From Entomomonas sp. E2T0 (GTDB taxonomy: Bacteria > Pseudomonadota > Gammaproteobacteria > Pseudomonadales > Pseudomonadaceae): a DNA stretch of 64,000 nt. Every line of letters begins with the position of its first letter. Positions within the stretch are counted from its first letter, which is position 1. The position numbers and the translations under genes are program-made. The stretch covers positions 1,302,001 to 1,366,000 of the forward strand of contig NZ_CP094972.1 in NCBI RefSeq assembly GCF_025985425.1, in the 5' to 3' direction. Of this stretch, positions 45,403-55,730 are shown piece by piece. Under the pieces are notes generated by a model. It was not told where the DNA came from. It saw only the letters and a list, made by a program, of their open reading frames with translations, and ran no database searches.

Positions 45403-46605
45403 ATGCTCAATGCTTATATTTATGAGGGACTACGTACACCATTTGGACGCCATGCAGGTGTATTATCTTCCATCCGTCCCGATGATCTCGTTGCAGGCGT
45501 TATGCAACAACTTATCGAAAGAAGTAAATTTAATGCAGAAGATATTGAAGATGTTATTTTAGGTTCTACCAACCAAGCTGGTGAAGATTCTCGTAACGTT
45601 GCACGTAATGCATTATTAGTAGCAGGTTTACCTTATACCGTTCCTGGTCAAACAGTTAACCGTCTTTGTGCCAGTGGTCTAGCAGCAATTATTGATGCCG
45701 CTCGTGCGATTACTTGTAACGAAGGTGCTTTATACTTAGCAGGTGGTGTTGAAAGCATGTCACGTGCTCCCTTTGTGATTCCTAAATCAGAATCAGCTTA
45801 TAGTCGTGCTGCGGTTATCTATGATACAACCATTGGTTCACGTTTCCCTAATCCTCGTTTAGTGGCTAAGTATGGCAATGACAGTATGCCCGAAACAGGA
45901 GATAACGTAGCCAAAGAATTTGGTATCAGCCGCGAAGAAGCTGACAAATTTGCGGCTGCATCACAAGCTAAATATGAAGCAGCACGTCAAGCTGGTTTCT
46001 TTAAAGACGAAATCTGTCCTGTAGAAGTATCTACTGGTAAAAAAACACCACCAAAGATTGTCACTGAAGACGAACATCCACGTCCTAGCTCTGACTTTGA
46101 ATCCTTATCAAAACTAAGATCATTATTTGAAGGTGGCGTAGTGACCGCAGGTAATGCGTCTGGTGTTAATGATGGAGCAGCGGCCTTATTGATTGGTAGC
46201 CAAGAAATGGGTGAACAACGTGGTGTAAAACCAATAGCCCGTATCTTATCAGCGGCGGCAGCTGGAGTAGAACCCCGTATTATGGGAGTTGGTCCAGTAG
46301 AAGCGGTTAAAAAGGCAGTAGCACGCGCTGGTTTAACATTAAATGACATGGACATTATTGAAATTAACGAAGCATTCGCTACCCAAGTATTATCTTGCTT
46401 AAAAGGACTAGGTGTAGCTTTAGATGATTCACGTGTTAATCCAAATGGTGGAGCTATTGCCTTAGGTCACCCACTGGGTGCATCTGGAGCACGTTTAGCA
46501 TTAACAGTAGCAAGACAGTTACAGCGTACTGGTCAACGTTATGCAGTAATTAGTTTATGTATTGGTGTAGGTCAAGGTTTGGCTATGGTTATTGAGCGAG
46601 TTTAA
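45403..46605 (+). CDS. 3-oxoadipyl-CoA/acetyl-CoA thiolase (PcaF/PaaJ type)
   Basis: A 400-residue thiolase. The nucleophile Cys is in VNRLCASGLAAI near residue 90, and the C-terminal catalytic blocks NPNGGAIALGHPLGASGAR and CIGVGQG carry the His and second Cys. Features such as NQAGEDSRNVARNALL and GGVESMSRAPFV match PcaF/PaaJ, which split 3-oxoadipyl-CoA into succinyl-CoA and acetyl-CoA. The chain-length preference is inferred. GGAGAAGA precedes the ATG. Confidence 0.92.
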   Translation: MLNAYIYEGLRTPFGRHAGVLSSIRPDDLVAGVMQQLIERSKFNAEDIEDVILGSTNQAGEDSRNVARNALLVAGLPYTVPGQTVNRLCASGLAAIIDAARAITCNEGALYLAGGVESMSRAPFVIPKSESAYSRAAVIYDTTIGSRFPNPRLVAKYGNDSMPETGDNVAKEFGISREEADKFAAASQAKYEAARQAGFFKDEICPVEVSTGKKTPPKIVTEDEHPRPSSDFESLSKLRSLFEGGVVTAGNASGVNDGAAALLIGSQEMGEQRGVKPIARILSAAAAGVEPRIMGVGPVEAVKKAVARAGLTLNDMDIIEINEAFATQVLSCLKGLGVALDDSRVNPNGGAIALGHPLGASGARLALTVARQLQRTGQRYAVISLCIGVGQGLAMVIERV

Positions 46606-46673
46606 TATTTAATAAAAAACTAATAAGCATTACTTTTATTAAAAATAACAACAATTCATTTGAGAGGTAAATT

Positions 46674-47912
46674 ATGGGAGCACTATCGCATATTCGTGTT
46701 CTTGATATGAGTAGAGTATTGGCTGGACCCTGGTGTAGCCAAACTTTATCTGATTTAGGTGCTGAGGTTATTAAAATCGAGCGCCCTGGTCGTGGTGATG
46801 ATACTCGTGGATGGGGGCCTCCATTTTTACCTGATGATGAGGGTAATAGAACGTCTGAGTCTGCTTACTTCTTATCTACTAATCGTGGTAAGAAGTCAGT
46901 AGCTATCAACATTGCTTCTCCTGAAGGACAAGAATTAATTAGAGAGTTAGCCGCAGATGTTGATGTACTTATTGAGAATTATAAGCAAGGTGATCTAAAG
47001 AAATATGGTTTAGATTATGAGACGTTATCTAAAATTAATCCAGGTTTAGTGTATTGTTCTATTACTGGTTTTGGTCAGTATGGTACACGTGCTACTGAGC
47101 CAGGTTATGATTTTATGATTCAAGGTGCTTGTGGCTTTATGACTATTACTGGCGAACGTGCAGACTTGCCAGGAGGTGGGCCACAAAAATCAGGTATTGC
47201 TTTAGCTGATTTCGCTACAGGACTTTATTCAGCAGTTGCTATTCAAGCCGCATTATTAAGTCGTATGCAAACAGGTAAAGGCCAATATATTGATATGGCG
47301 CTGTTTGATACGATGATTGCATTATTGGCTAATCAAGAGATGAATTATTTTTCCTCTGGTGTAATACCCAGAAGTTTTGGTAATGCTTCAGCTAATATTG
47401 TGCCATACCAAGTATTTAAATCGAAAGATAGAGAGTTTATTATTGCTTGTGGTAATGATACTCAGTTTGCAGCACTTTGTAAGGCAATTGGTTTACCAGA
47501 GTTAGCAAATAATCCAAAGTTCACTACCAATGCTCAGCGTATTATTAATCGTGATGAGTTAATTGATGATATTTTTGCTAAGCATTTCCTAACCAAAACA
47601 ACTGATGAGTGGGTTGCTATTATTAATGCTGCAAAAGTACCTGTTGGTCCTATTAATAATATTGAACAAGCACTTAATGAACCTCAGACTAAAGAACGTG
47701 ACTTAGTGATTGAAATGGAACACCCATTTAATAAGAAACTAAAAATGGTGGGATGTCCTATTAAAATGTCTGGCACACCTATTGAGTATAAAATGGTGCC
47801 ACCTTTATTAGGTCAACATACAGAAGAAGTATTAAAACAATATTTAAATCTTGCTGATGATCGTATTGCTGAACTTAAAGAAAAAGGCATTATTGGTCTA
47901 AAAAAAGATTAA
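46674..47912 (+). CDS. CaiB/BaiF-family (class III) CoA transferase
   Basis: A 412-residue CoA transferase. Family motifs are LDMSRVLAGPWCSQTLSDLGAEVIKIERPG, FLSTNRGKKSVAIN, and the catalytic Asp in GYDFMIQGACG. The closest kinds I recall are succinyl-CoA:dicarboxylate (glutarate-type) transferases. Here it would activate the imported acid with CoA from succinyl-CoA, which the thiolase regenerates. GAGAGG lies 6 bases before the ATG. Confidence 0.9.
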   Translation: MGALSHIRVLDMSRVLAGPWCSQTLSDLGAEVIKIERPGRGDDTRGWGPPFLPDDEGNRTSESAYFLSTNRGKKSVAINIASPEGQELIRELAADVDVLIENYKQGDLKKYGLDYETLSKINPGLVYCSITGFGQYGTRATEPGYDFMIQGACGFMTITGERADLPGGGPQKSGIALADFATGLYSAVAIQAALLSRMQTGKGQYIDMALFDTMIALLANQEMNYFSSGVIPRSFGNASANIVPYQVFKSKDREFIIACGNDTQFAALCKAIGLPELANNPKFTTNAQRIINRDELIDDIFAKHFLTKTTDEWVAIINAAKVPVGPINNIEQALNEPQTKERDLVIEMEHPFNKKLKMVGCPIKMSGTPIEYKMVPPLLGQHTEEVLKQYLNLADDRIAELKEKGIIGLKKD

Positions 47913-47927
47913 TTTAAATAAGGGAAA

Positions 47928-47954
47928 CTCTAGTAGCATTTACAGTTACTAGAG
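47928..47954. repeat. Small inverted repeat between CoA transferase and flavoprotein genes
   Basis: CTCTAGTA/TACTAGAG with an 11-base loop and no T-tail; a weak hairpin of unknown role. Confidence 0.35.
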
Positions 47955-48000
47955 CTCTTAGGGTATCAAGGATAAGGATGCCTATTTTATATAGAGTTAA

Positions 48001-48984
<984 letters not shown>

Positions 48985-49041
48985 CTTAACTTTTTATAAT
49001 TTAAAAAAATAAATTTATTAAATTACTGAGGGATTACAACA

Positions 49042-50337
49042 ATGACAACCTTAGCACAAAATCAAGGAGTAGACCCAGTAAGTCTAATTCCTACACGAAT
49101 AAAAGTATATGTTTTTGTATTCTGTTTTTTGGCATTGATGATTGATGCAGCAGATATGATGTTTTTATCATACAGTTTAAATAGTCTACAAGCTGAGTTT
49201 GGCTTAACCCAAACCCAAAAAGGATGGTTAGGAACCTTTACACTATTAGGTATGTTTTTTGGTGGTGTTGCAGGGGGCTGGGCATGTGACCGTTTTGGTC
49301 GAGTTAAAACAATAGTTGTTTGTATCATTATTTTTTCTGTAGGTACGGCTGCACTTGGATTTACTCATAGCTATATTCAATTTGCCACCATTAGATTTTT
49401 ATCAGCTATTGGGATTGGTGCGATTTATTTATCTTGTAGTATTCTGATGTCTGAGTATGTAACTAAAAAATATCGCTCAACTATTATGGCTACACTAATT
49501 ATTAGTTGGAGTATTGGCTATATTATAGCGAGCTTATTAGCAAAATGGATTATTCCAGAATGGGGTTGGAGATATTTGTTTTTCACAGCTATTATTCCTG
49601 TGTTCTTATCCGTTATTATGTTTTTTCTTGTACCTGAGCCACCATCATGGATTGCTAATAGAAAAGCAAAAACTGATAAACAAGCAACTGATGCTATAGA
49701 TGTTGCTCAAGGTAAAACAGTTACTCAGTCTGACTCTTCATTAAAAACAGTGGTTACTACCAAAGGTGTACTACTCGTTTTTATCTCATGGATGTTCGTT
49801 AATACCTTCTTCCAATTTAGTTACTATGGTGTAATGAATTGGATGCCTTCTTATCTGGAGTCTGAGCTGCATGTGAACTTTAAATCCATGACGGGCTATA
49901 TGATTGGCACCTTTATTGCCATGATGTTAGGTAAAGTGTTTGGTGGATTTTTAGCCGATAAGCTAGGTCGCAGGGCTGTTTATGCACTGGGTTCTATCGG
50001 TACAGCAATTTTTATCCCATTAATCGTATGGTACAACACACAAGATAATATTATCTGGTTAATGTGCGGCTTTGGCTTCTTATTTGGCGTACCTATTAGT
50101 GTAATGGGTACTTATATGACTGAAAGCTTCCCTGGTAAAGTACGTGGATTTGCAATGGGTTGGGCTTATAATGCTGGTCGTATAGGAGGGATTTTGGCAC
50201 CTGTTACTATTGGTTTCTTAGCAGAACATTTTACGATAGGGTTTGGTTTCTTAGGGGTAGGTATCGCTTTATGTTTAATGGGATTAGTGCCTGCAATCTT
50301 AATTAAATCAGGTCTATATGATCCAAGTAAGGAGTAA
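49042..50337 (+). CDS. MFS organic/aromatic acid transporter
   Basis: A 431-residue transporter with 12 segments and the aromatic acid:H+ symporter style: an acidic first helix (LMIDAADMMFLSY), the MFS loop GGWACDRFGRVKT, and its repeat in the second half (GGFLADKLGRRA). A hydrophilic central loop at about 200-235 divides the halves. Relatives include MucK, PcaK and DcaK-type acid importers. Located between catabolic enzymes and a porin, it likely brings in the pathway's acid. GAGGG lies 9 bases before the ATG. Confidence 0.9.
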   Translation: MTTLAQNQGVDPVSLIPTRIKVYVFVFCFLALMIDAADMMFLSYSLNSLQAEFGLTQTQKGWLGTFTLLGMFFGGVAGGWACDRFGRVKTIVVCIIIFSVGTAALGFTHSYIQFATIRFLSAIGIGAIYLSCSILMSEYVTKKYRSTIMATLIISWSIGYIIASLLAKWIIPEWGWRYLFFTAIIPVFLSVIMFFLVPEPPSWIANRKAKTDKQATDAIDVAQGKTVTQSDSSLKTVVTTKGVLLVFISWMFVNTFFQFSYYGVMNWMPSYLESELHVNFKSMTGYMIGTFIAMMLGKVFGGFLADKLGRRAVYALGSIGTAIFIPLIVWYNTQDNIIWLMCGFGFLFGVPISVMGTYMTESFPGKVRGFAMGWAYNAGRIGGILAPVTIGFLAEHFTIGFGFLGVGIALCLMGLVPAILIKSGLYDPSKE

Positions 50338-50366
50338 TCAAATAACTATTATTTAAAGTTATTAAC

Positions 50367-50397
50367 TTAGGTTAAGTGTGTTTGATACTTAACCTAA
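50367..50397 (+). terminator. Hairpin after the MFS gene
   Basis: Perfect 11-bp stem TTAGGTTAAGT/ACTTAACCTAA with a 9-base loop. The following TATTTC is a poor U-tract, so partial termination before the porin is possible. Confidence 0.5.
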
Positions 50398-50463
50398 TAT
50401 TTCAATGGAAAAGTATTTTATAAAAAAAATTAGAATTTGTGATGCTTATAGGGGTAGACACTC

Positions 50464-51792
50464 GTGAAAAGAATAATTTTATTAAGTTTAGTTATTGGGG
50501 AAATAGCTTGTGTACAGGCAGAGTTTCTTAAAGATAGTACAGCAGAACTTTATTTAAGAAATATGTATGTAGAACAGGACTATCGTAATACTCATAGGGG
50601 TGATGCAGGTCCTGAATGGGGTCAAGCATTTACCTTGAGATATAAATCTGGATTTACAGAAGGAATAGTAGGTTTTGGTTTGGATGTAATTGGTACTACT
50701 GTAGTTCGATTGGATTCAGGTGGTACTACTAAGAAAAATGTTAGAGATGTTAGCCGGGTACCAGGAACAATGTTCCCGACTAAACGTAATGGAAAAGCAG
50801 AAAACACCTATAGTACACTTGATCCGACTTTTAAAATGAGAGTGTCTAAAACAAAATTAGAAGTTGGTGGATTTTTACCTTATAACCCTGTACTAAGACA
50901 TAATGATGGGCGTCTTGTTCCTCAGACCTTCTTTGGACAACAAATTACCTCCAATGAGTTTGAAAATACTACTCTTATTTTGGGTAAGATGGAGCATGCT
51001 AGAGGTAGAACATCCACTGACCGTCAAGGTTTAGCGCCAACAGGTGCTGGAGTAGGTGTGGCTACTAACAAGTTCTACTATGGTGGTGTTGAGTATAAAT
51101 TAACAGATACTGCTACTGTTAAGTACTACTATGGCAATTTAAAAGATTTTTATAAACAACATTTCTTAGGCGCAAATGACTCATTTAAAATAGGTCTTGG
51201 TAAGTTGAATGTTAATCTTTATTACTGGCATAGTGGTAGTGATGGTAAAAATGGTAGCTCAAAGGGTAGAAGTCAAGGTTATACTGCTACAGGTTATTAT
51301 GGCAATGGTGTGACTAGAGGTAAGGTAAATAATAATACCTACCAAACCTATATTAATTATCAAGTTAAAAATCATGATATCGGTGTTGGTTATTTGGTCG
51401 TTTCTGGCAGAAGCAATACGTCTTATATCGATCAAGCCTCTGCTTATCCCGATATAGGTGGAACCAGTGCACCAATGATTACACAACGTATTATAGGTAA
51501 CTTTACTAGAGCAGGTGAACGTTCTTGGTTTACACACTATACTTATAACTTTAAAGATTGGGGATTGCCAGGATTAAGAACCCATATTAACTTTACAAAA
51601 GGGCATGGTATTAAGTCTACTCGAGGTAGTCTGAAGGAATGGGAAAGGGATTTTAGTATTGCATATACCATGCAAGAAGGGTTCTTTAAAGGTGTAACGT
51701 TAGAATGGCGAGATGCTGTGTTTAGAAGCCAGGTTGCGGGACATCTAGATCAAACAAGGTTATATGTCCATTATACTGTCCCACTTTTATAA
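50464..51792 (+). CDS. OprD-family outer-membrane porin
   Basis: A 442-residue protein with a signal peptide ending near CVQAEF, followed by OprD-family features: EFLKDSTAELYLRNMYVEQDYR, AWGQ-like EWGQAFTLRYKSGFTEG, DPTFKMRVSKTKLEVGGF, and a C-terminus DQTRLYVHYTVPLL suited to an 18-strand barrel. OprD-type channels take up acidic solutes. It closes the plus-strand catabolic block, so the same substrate is expected. The start is GTG, 9 bases after a GGGG-type site. Confidence 0.9.
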   Translation: MKRIILLSLVIGEIACVQAEFLKDSTAELYLRNMYVEQDYRNTHRGDAGPEWGQAFTLRYKSGFTEGIVGFGLDVIGTTVVRLDSGGTTKKNVRDVSRVPGTMFPTKRNGKAENTYSTLDPTFKMRVSKTKLEVGGFLPYNPVLRHNDGRLVPQTFFGQQITSNEFENTTLILGKMEHARGRTSTDRQGLAPTGAGVGVATNKFYYGGVEYKLTDTATVKYYYGNLKDFYKQHFLGANDSFKIGLGKLNVNLYYWHSGSDGKNGSSKGRSQGYTATGYYGNGVTRGKVNNNTYQTYINYQVKNHDIGVGYLVVSGRSNTSYIDQASAYPDIGGTSAPMITQRIIGNFTRAGERSWFTHYTYNFKDWGLPGLRTHINFTKGHGIKSTRGSLKEWERDFSIAYTMQEGFFKGVTLEWRDAVFRSQVAGHLDQTRLYVHYTVPLL

Positions 51793-51810
51793 TAATCTTA
51801 TATAGATTAT

Positions 51811-51840
51811 GGGGGTATTCGAAAAAATATCCCCTTTTTT
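51811..51840 (+). terminator. Rho-independent terminator after the porin
   Basis: 9-bp stem GGGGGTATT/AATATCCCC (one G-U) with a 6-base loop and six Ts. Confidence 0.9.
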
Positions 51841-52067
51841 ATGATTAGTAAATAATTAGTAACATTAATTTTAGTATATATTAGTATTCTAAAAATTAAT
51901 AAATGTGATTGCTGCTTATGTTGGTTAGTAAGTGATATAGAAAAATATAAACTAAATTTTTAAATAAACGAAAGTATTGAGTTGCTATCTTATCAACTAG
52001 AGAGTAATTTTCATAGTTAAAATAATAGCTTAAGATATACCTGTATTCATCGTATTTAGGTAGTTCA

Positions 52068-52598
52068 ATGAGTGACGACTTTTTTATTATTTTATTAATT
52101 TCAATTTTACTAATTTCATTAAGTTTTTTTGTCTATAAAGTTTATAAATTACATCGAGTCTACAAGAAGAAAAATTACTCTGAAACCTCAGAACAAAAAC
52201 TTCTATTTAATAAAATGGATTATTCCAAAGAGCTTAGTTATTTTTTAAATAAAGCAGCTTCCACAGATGAAGATTTTGAAAAAGAACAACAGTTTTTAAT
52301 TCATTATGTTGAAAAAAATAATACATTAAAACAACTTACTGATTGTTATGAGCAAGTAGAGATTTATTTAGATTTTAAATTAAGACATATCTCTGATTTT
52401 GAAGAAAAACAACAGGCCTCTTTTTATAAACAAAGATATAGACAAATACAAAGCCATATCACAGCAATATTTGAAGAAAAATTAAATCAATTATTGGCCA
52501 TTAAAATGTCGTATGCATCTGAAATGGAAAGTATTAAACCAAGAGGTATAACAACTAAATGTCTAGCAGTGCAATTACTTAAATTAAAAGTTAAATAA
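52068..52598 (+). CDS. Membrane-anchored helical protein, function unknown
   Basis: A 176-residue protein with one N-terminal membrane segment (FFIILLISILLISLSFFVYKV) and a cytoplasmic, highly charged helical body (KQLTDCYEQVEIYLDFKLRHISDFEEKQQ) likely to form a coiled coil. It is very AT-rich and Lys-rich, more so than its neighbours, and I recognise no family. It sits alone between a terminator and tRNA-Leu, in a stretch with long spacers, a spot where an acquired orphan gene would be expected. No clear ribosome binding site beyond a weak AGG. Confidence 0.65.
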   Translation: MSDDFFIILLISILLISLSFFVYKVYKLHRVYKKKNYSETSEQKLLFNKMDYSKELSYFLNKAASTDEDFEKEQQFLIHYVEKNNTLKQLTDCYEQVEIYLDFKLRHISDFEEKQQASFYKQRYRQIQSHITAIFEEKLNQLLAIKMSYASEMESIKPRGITTKCLAVQLLKLKVK

Positions 52599-52640
52599 GT
52601 AATGATATTGAATGGTTTAAGAGTATTTATTTAAAGCAAA

Positions 52641-52675
52641 TAAAAAAGGCTAACAAATTTAATTTGTTAGCCTTT
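52641..52675 (-). terminator. Rho-independent terminator after tRNA-Leu
   Basis: Perfect 13-bp stem AAAGGCTAACAAA/TTTGTTAGCCTTT with a 5-base loop; on the minus strand six Ts follow, just beyond the tRNA 3' end. Confidence 0.9.
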
Positions 52676-52680
52676 GTATA

Positions 52681-52768
52681 TGGTGCCCGGGGCCGGAGTC
52701 GAACCGGCACGGGTTATTCACCCGAGGGATTTTAAGTCCCTTGTGTCTACCAATTTCACCACCCGGGC
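52681..52768 (-). tRNA. tRNA-Leu (anticodon UAA)
   Basis: An 88-base class II tRNA with a long variable arm and encoded CCA. The acceptor GCCCGGG pairs with CCCGGGC, the D-loop region TGGTGAAATTGGTAGACAC is typical of tRNA-Leu, the anticodon loop CTTAAAA carries TAA, and the T arm has GGTTCGACTCC. Confidence 0.96.
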
Positions 52769-53145
52769 ATTAAATCTTAATGCTAGATACTAAGTAACTT
52801 AATAAGTTAGTTACCGTATGGGCGAGGTATTATAGGGGATTTTTTACAAAAGACAATAGTTATTTTATAAATAATTAAATTATTTTTTTTGGTTTTTGTG
52901 GGAGCTTTGTGTAATAGGCATAATAGCGGTTTTTAAGTAGTCTATATATAAAAAGAAATATTTTGTTTTATTTCCTAGTTTAATAAAGTTACTTTATTAT
53001 TTATTATGGTGTGTATTTTAGAATGCTTACTTTGGAACTATTTTCTGTAAGCAGAATCAATTATTGTTTAATGTGTATATAAGTTAATAAATTTTTATTA
53101 TCTTGATTTTTAGTTAAACCTAGGTGGGGTTGTAAAGGATATAGT
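52769..53145. other. 377-bp spacer between tRNA-Leu and the FKBP gene
   Basis: AT-rich, no credible coding frame. It holds the minus-strand tRNA-Leu promoter (52829-52856), a 15-bp palindrome TAACTTAATAAGTTA near 52796-52810 in the tRNA leader, and a possible plus-strand promoter (TTGTGG at 52896, 17-base spacer, CATAAT at 52919) that would give the FKBP gene a leader of over 200 bases. Confidence 0.4.
52829..52856 (-). promoter_or_regulatory. Promoter of tRNA-Leu
   Basis: TTGTCT, 16-base spacer, perfect TATAAT, then a GC-rich stretch (ACCTCGCCC) resembling the discriminator of stable RNA promoters. Confidence 0.7.
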
Positions 53146-53958
53146 ATGAAGAAAAATTATTTAGCTGTTGTGGTAGCTACACTTGCTTTTTCATTAGCGG
53201 CTTGTGACTCAAAGTCAGATACTTCTAAAGTGGCAGATAAACCTGCGCCTGCTGGGGTTGGTTCTTCAGCGTCAACTGGAAGTTCACAATCATCTAACGA
53301 GATGAAAGATGTTTCTTATTCTATTGGTTATCAATTTGGCAAAAACTTATCAGTAACACGTATCAAAACATTTGATACTAATGAGATTTTAGCTGGTTTG
53401 AATGATGCTTTAGCAGATAAAGATTCAAAATTAACTAAAGAGCAAATGCAAACAGCAATGACTGTGCTTGAAGCAGAGGTTCAGAAGATTGCAGCTGAAG
53501 AATCAAAAGCCTATGAAGAAAAAGGTAAAACGTTATTAGAAGGAAATGCTAAACGTGATGGTGTTATAACTACTAAGTCAGGTTTACAGTATGAAGTAGT
53601 ACAAAAAGGTACTGGTGCTAAGCCAGGTGAGAAAGACATTGTTAAGGTAAACTATGAAGGTAAATTAGTTGATGGTAAGGTATTTGATAGCTCCATTCAA
53701 CGTGGTGAGCCTGTTGAGTTTGCTGTTAATACTGTAATTCCTGGTTGGGTTGAGGCATTACAGTTAATGCAAGTAGGTGAGAAAGTTAAGTTATATATTC
53801 CTAGTGAATTAGCTTATGGTGCAAATGGTGTTCCACCAGTAATTCCACCTAATTCAGTATTGATTTTTGATGTTGAACTATTAGACATTAAAAAGCCAGA
53901 TGACAAAGCTGATACCGCTAAAAAAACAGCTGACAGTAAAGAATCTGCTAAAAAGTAA
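53146..53958 (+). CDS. FKBP-type peptidyl-prolyl isomerase, lipoprotein (FkpA/Mip-like)
   Basis: A 270-residue lipoprotein. The signal ends in lipobox LAAC (MKKNYLAVVVATLAFSLAAC), a helical dimerisation domain with MKDVSYSIGYQFGKNL follows (about 50-130), and the C-terminal FKBP domain carries VNYEGKLVDGKVFDSS, VIPGWVEALQLMQVGEK, and PPNSVLIFDVELL. It would fold proteins in the periplasm. The Lys-rich tail of about 20 residues after the FKBP domain is unusual. A clean terminator follows. Confidence 0.93.
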   Translation: MKKNYLAVVVATLAFSLAACDSKSDTSKVADKPAPAGVGSSASTGSSQSSNEMKDVSYSIGYQFGKNLSVTRIKTFDTNEILAGLNDALADKDSKLTKEQMQTAMTVLEAEVQKIAAEESKAYEEKGKTLLEGNAKRDGVITTKSGLQYEVVQKGTGAKPGEKDIVKVNYEGKLVDGKVFDSSIQRGEPVEFAVNTVIPGWVEALQLMQVGEKVKLYIPSELAYGANGVPPVIPPNSVLIFDVELLDIKKPDDKADTAKKTADSKESAKK

Positions 53959-53988
53959 TTACTAATGCGTTAACTAGCGTTAAAATAG

Positions 53989-54014
53989 AAACCTCGTCTT
54001 TGACGAGGTTTTTT
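53989..54014 (+). terminator. Rho-independent terminator after the FKBP gene
   Basis: 10-bp stem AAACCTCGTC/GACGAGGTTT with a 3-base loop and six Ts. Confidence 0.92.
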
Positions 54015-54074
54015 ATTGGTTTAAAGTAAAGCGAGTATGTAGTAAGTAGTTTATTAAAATAAATGGGAGACGAA

Positions 54075-55166
54075 ATGGCGTTAAATACAATAGAAGAATT
54101 AGTAGAAGATATTCGTCAAGGTAAGATGGTTATTTTAATGGATGATGAAGGGCGCGAGAATGAAGGTGATTTAATTATCGCTGCTCAATGTGTTGAAGCA
54201 GAACATATTAATTTTATGGCAAAGCATGCTCGTGGCTTAATTTGTATGCCAATGAGTAAAGACCGTTGTGAGCGTTTAGGTCTGAACTTAATGGTACAAC
54301 GTAATGGTTCAGGATTTGGTACTAAATTCACAATATCTATAGAAGCAGCAACAGGTGTTACTACAGGTATTTCTGCGGCAGACAGAGCGAGAACAGTGCA
54401 AGCAGCTTGTGCAGAAGATGCCAGAGCAGAGGATATTGTAAGTCCAGGTCATATTTTTCCATTAATTTCTCAACCTGGTGGCGTCTTAGCTAGAGCAGGG
54501 CATACTGAAGCTGCTACGGATTTAGCACGAATGGCTGGTTTTAATGAATCAGCAGTTATTTGTGAAGTAATGAATGATGATGGCACGATGGCACGTCGTT
54601 CAGAATTAGAGAAGTTTGCTGAAGAGCATAATATTAAGATTGGTACTATAGCAGATCTTATCCACTATCGATTAACTCATGAACGTACAGTTAAACGTGT
54701 TCTAGAGCAACCATTAGTAACTGAAGTGGGTGATTTTAAATTAATTTCTTATCGTGATGAGGTAGATGGTTATATTCATTTAGCTTTAGTTCATGGGGAA
54801 GTTAAAGAGTCAGAACCTGTTTTAGTACGTGTTCATAATCTGGATCCATTGCGTGATTTATTACAAGTATCACAGACAGGGCGTTGGAGTCTGCGTGGCG
54901 CTATGCAACGTGTGGTTGAAGAGGGGACTGGTATTGTATTGTTATTAGGTAACTCTTTAGATGGACACTCATTGTTAGATAATCTACAGGAAAAATTAGA
55001 ACCTGCTACAGCAAATCCTCAAACTACCTATAGTGTAGTAGGTGGTGGTTCACAAATTTTACGTGATTTAGGTGTGCGTAAAATGCGTTTATTGAGTACG
55101 CCTGCTCGTTTTAACGCGTTATCAGGCTTTGGTTTGGAAGTGGTAGAGTATATTCCGCCTGTTTAA
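54075..55166 (+). CDS. ribB: 3,4-dihydroxy-2-butanone-4-phosphate synthase with degenerate GTP cyclohydrolase II-like domain
   Basis: A 363-residue protein. Residues 1-200 form RibB: DDEGRENEGDL, CMPMSKDRCERLGL, and HTEAATDLARMAG with the active-site acidic and His residues. Residues 205-363 resemble GTP cyclohydrolase II, but the zinc site is gone: where CxxGD...RCDCG is expected the chain reads LDPLRDLLQVSQTGRWSLRG with no Cys. Thus only the synthase half should be active, as in Pseudomonas RibB. The ATG at 54075 (MALNTIEEL) follows GGAG by 6 bases; an ATG 12 bases earlier lacks a site. Confidence 0.94.
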   Translation: MALNTIEELVEDIRQGKMVILMDDEGRENEGDLIIAAQCVEAEHINFMAKHARGLICMPMSKDRCERLGLNLMVQRNGSGFGTKFTISIEAATGVTTGISAADRARTVQAACAEDARAEDIVSPGHIFPLISQPGGVLARAGHTEAATDLARMAGFNESAVICEVMNDDGTMARRSELEKFAEEHNIKIGTIADLIHYRLTHERTVKRVLEQPLVTEVGDFKLISYRDEVDGYIHLALVHGEVKESEPVLVRVHNLDPLRDLLQVSQTGRWSLRGAMQRVVEEGTGIVLLLGNSLDGHSLLDNLQEKLEPATANPQTTYSVVGGGSQILRDLGVRKMRLLSTPARFNALSGFGLEVVEYIPPV

Positions 55167-55253
55167 TTGGCAGATAATGTAAGTATTTTTAGTAATATTT
55201 AGCTATAATAATTTAGTTAAATATATGCTCTTTATAAATGATGGGATTTCATT

Positions 55254-55730
55254 ATGACATTACATACCCTTGAAGGTACATTTGCTACACCTAAAGGCCG
55301 TTTTGCCCTTGTTGTAGGCCGTTTTAATAGCTTTGTAGTTGAAAGTTTAGTAGAAGGTGCAGTGGATACTTTAACTCGCCATGGTGTAAAAGAAAAAGAT
55401 ATTACTATTATCCGTGCACCAGGAGCTTTTGAAATTCCTTTAGTTTGTCAAAAAATAGCACAACGTCAAGAGTTTGCTGCTATTGTTGCTTTAGGTGCAG
55501 TAATCCGTGGTGGTACGCCGCATTTTGAGTATGTAGCTGGTGAGTGTACTAAAGGCTTAGCCCAAGTTTCATTACAGTATGATGTGCCTGTTTCTTTTGG
55601 TGTATTAACTGTAGATACCATTGAACAAGCAATTGAAAGAGCAGGTACTAAAGCAGGTAATAAAGGTTCAGAAGCGGCTTTATCAGCTTTAGAAATGGTT
55701 AATCTATTGGGACAGTTGGAGGCGAAGTGA
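55254..55730 (+). CDS. ribH: 6,7-dimethyl-8-ribityllumazine synthase
   Basis: RibH condenses the ribB product with 5-amino-6-ribitylaminouracil in riboflavin synthesis and forms large hollow shells. The 158-residue protein has [37 protein letters not shown] with the catalytic His, and [18 protein letters not shown] lies 8 bases before the ATG. Its stop overlaps nusB by 4 bp (GTGA). Confidence 0.97.
   Translation: MTLHTLEGTFATPKGRFALVVGRFNSFVVESLVEGAVDTLTRHGVKEKDITIIRAPGAFEIPLVCQKIAQRQEFAAIVALGAVIRGGTPHFEYVAGECTKGLAQVSLQYDVPVSFGVLTVDTIEQAIERAGTKAGNKGSEAALSALEMVNLLGQLEAK

Noticed and set aside
54015-54074. FMN riboswitch ahead of ribB
   Set aside because: Only 60 bases separate the terminator from the gene and none of the conserved RFN segments are present.
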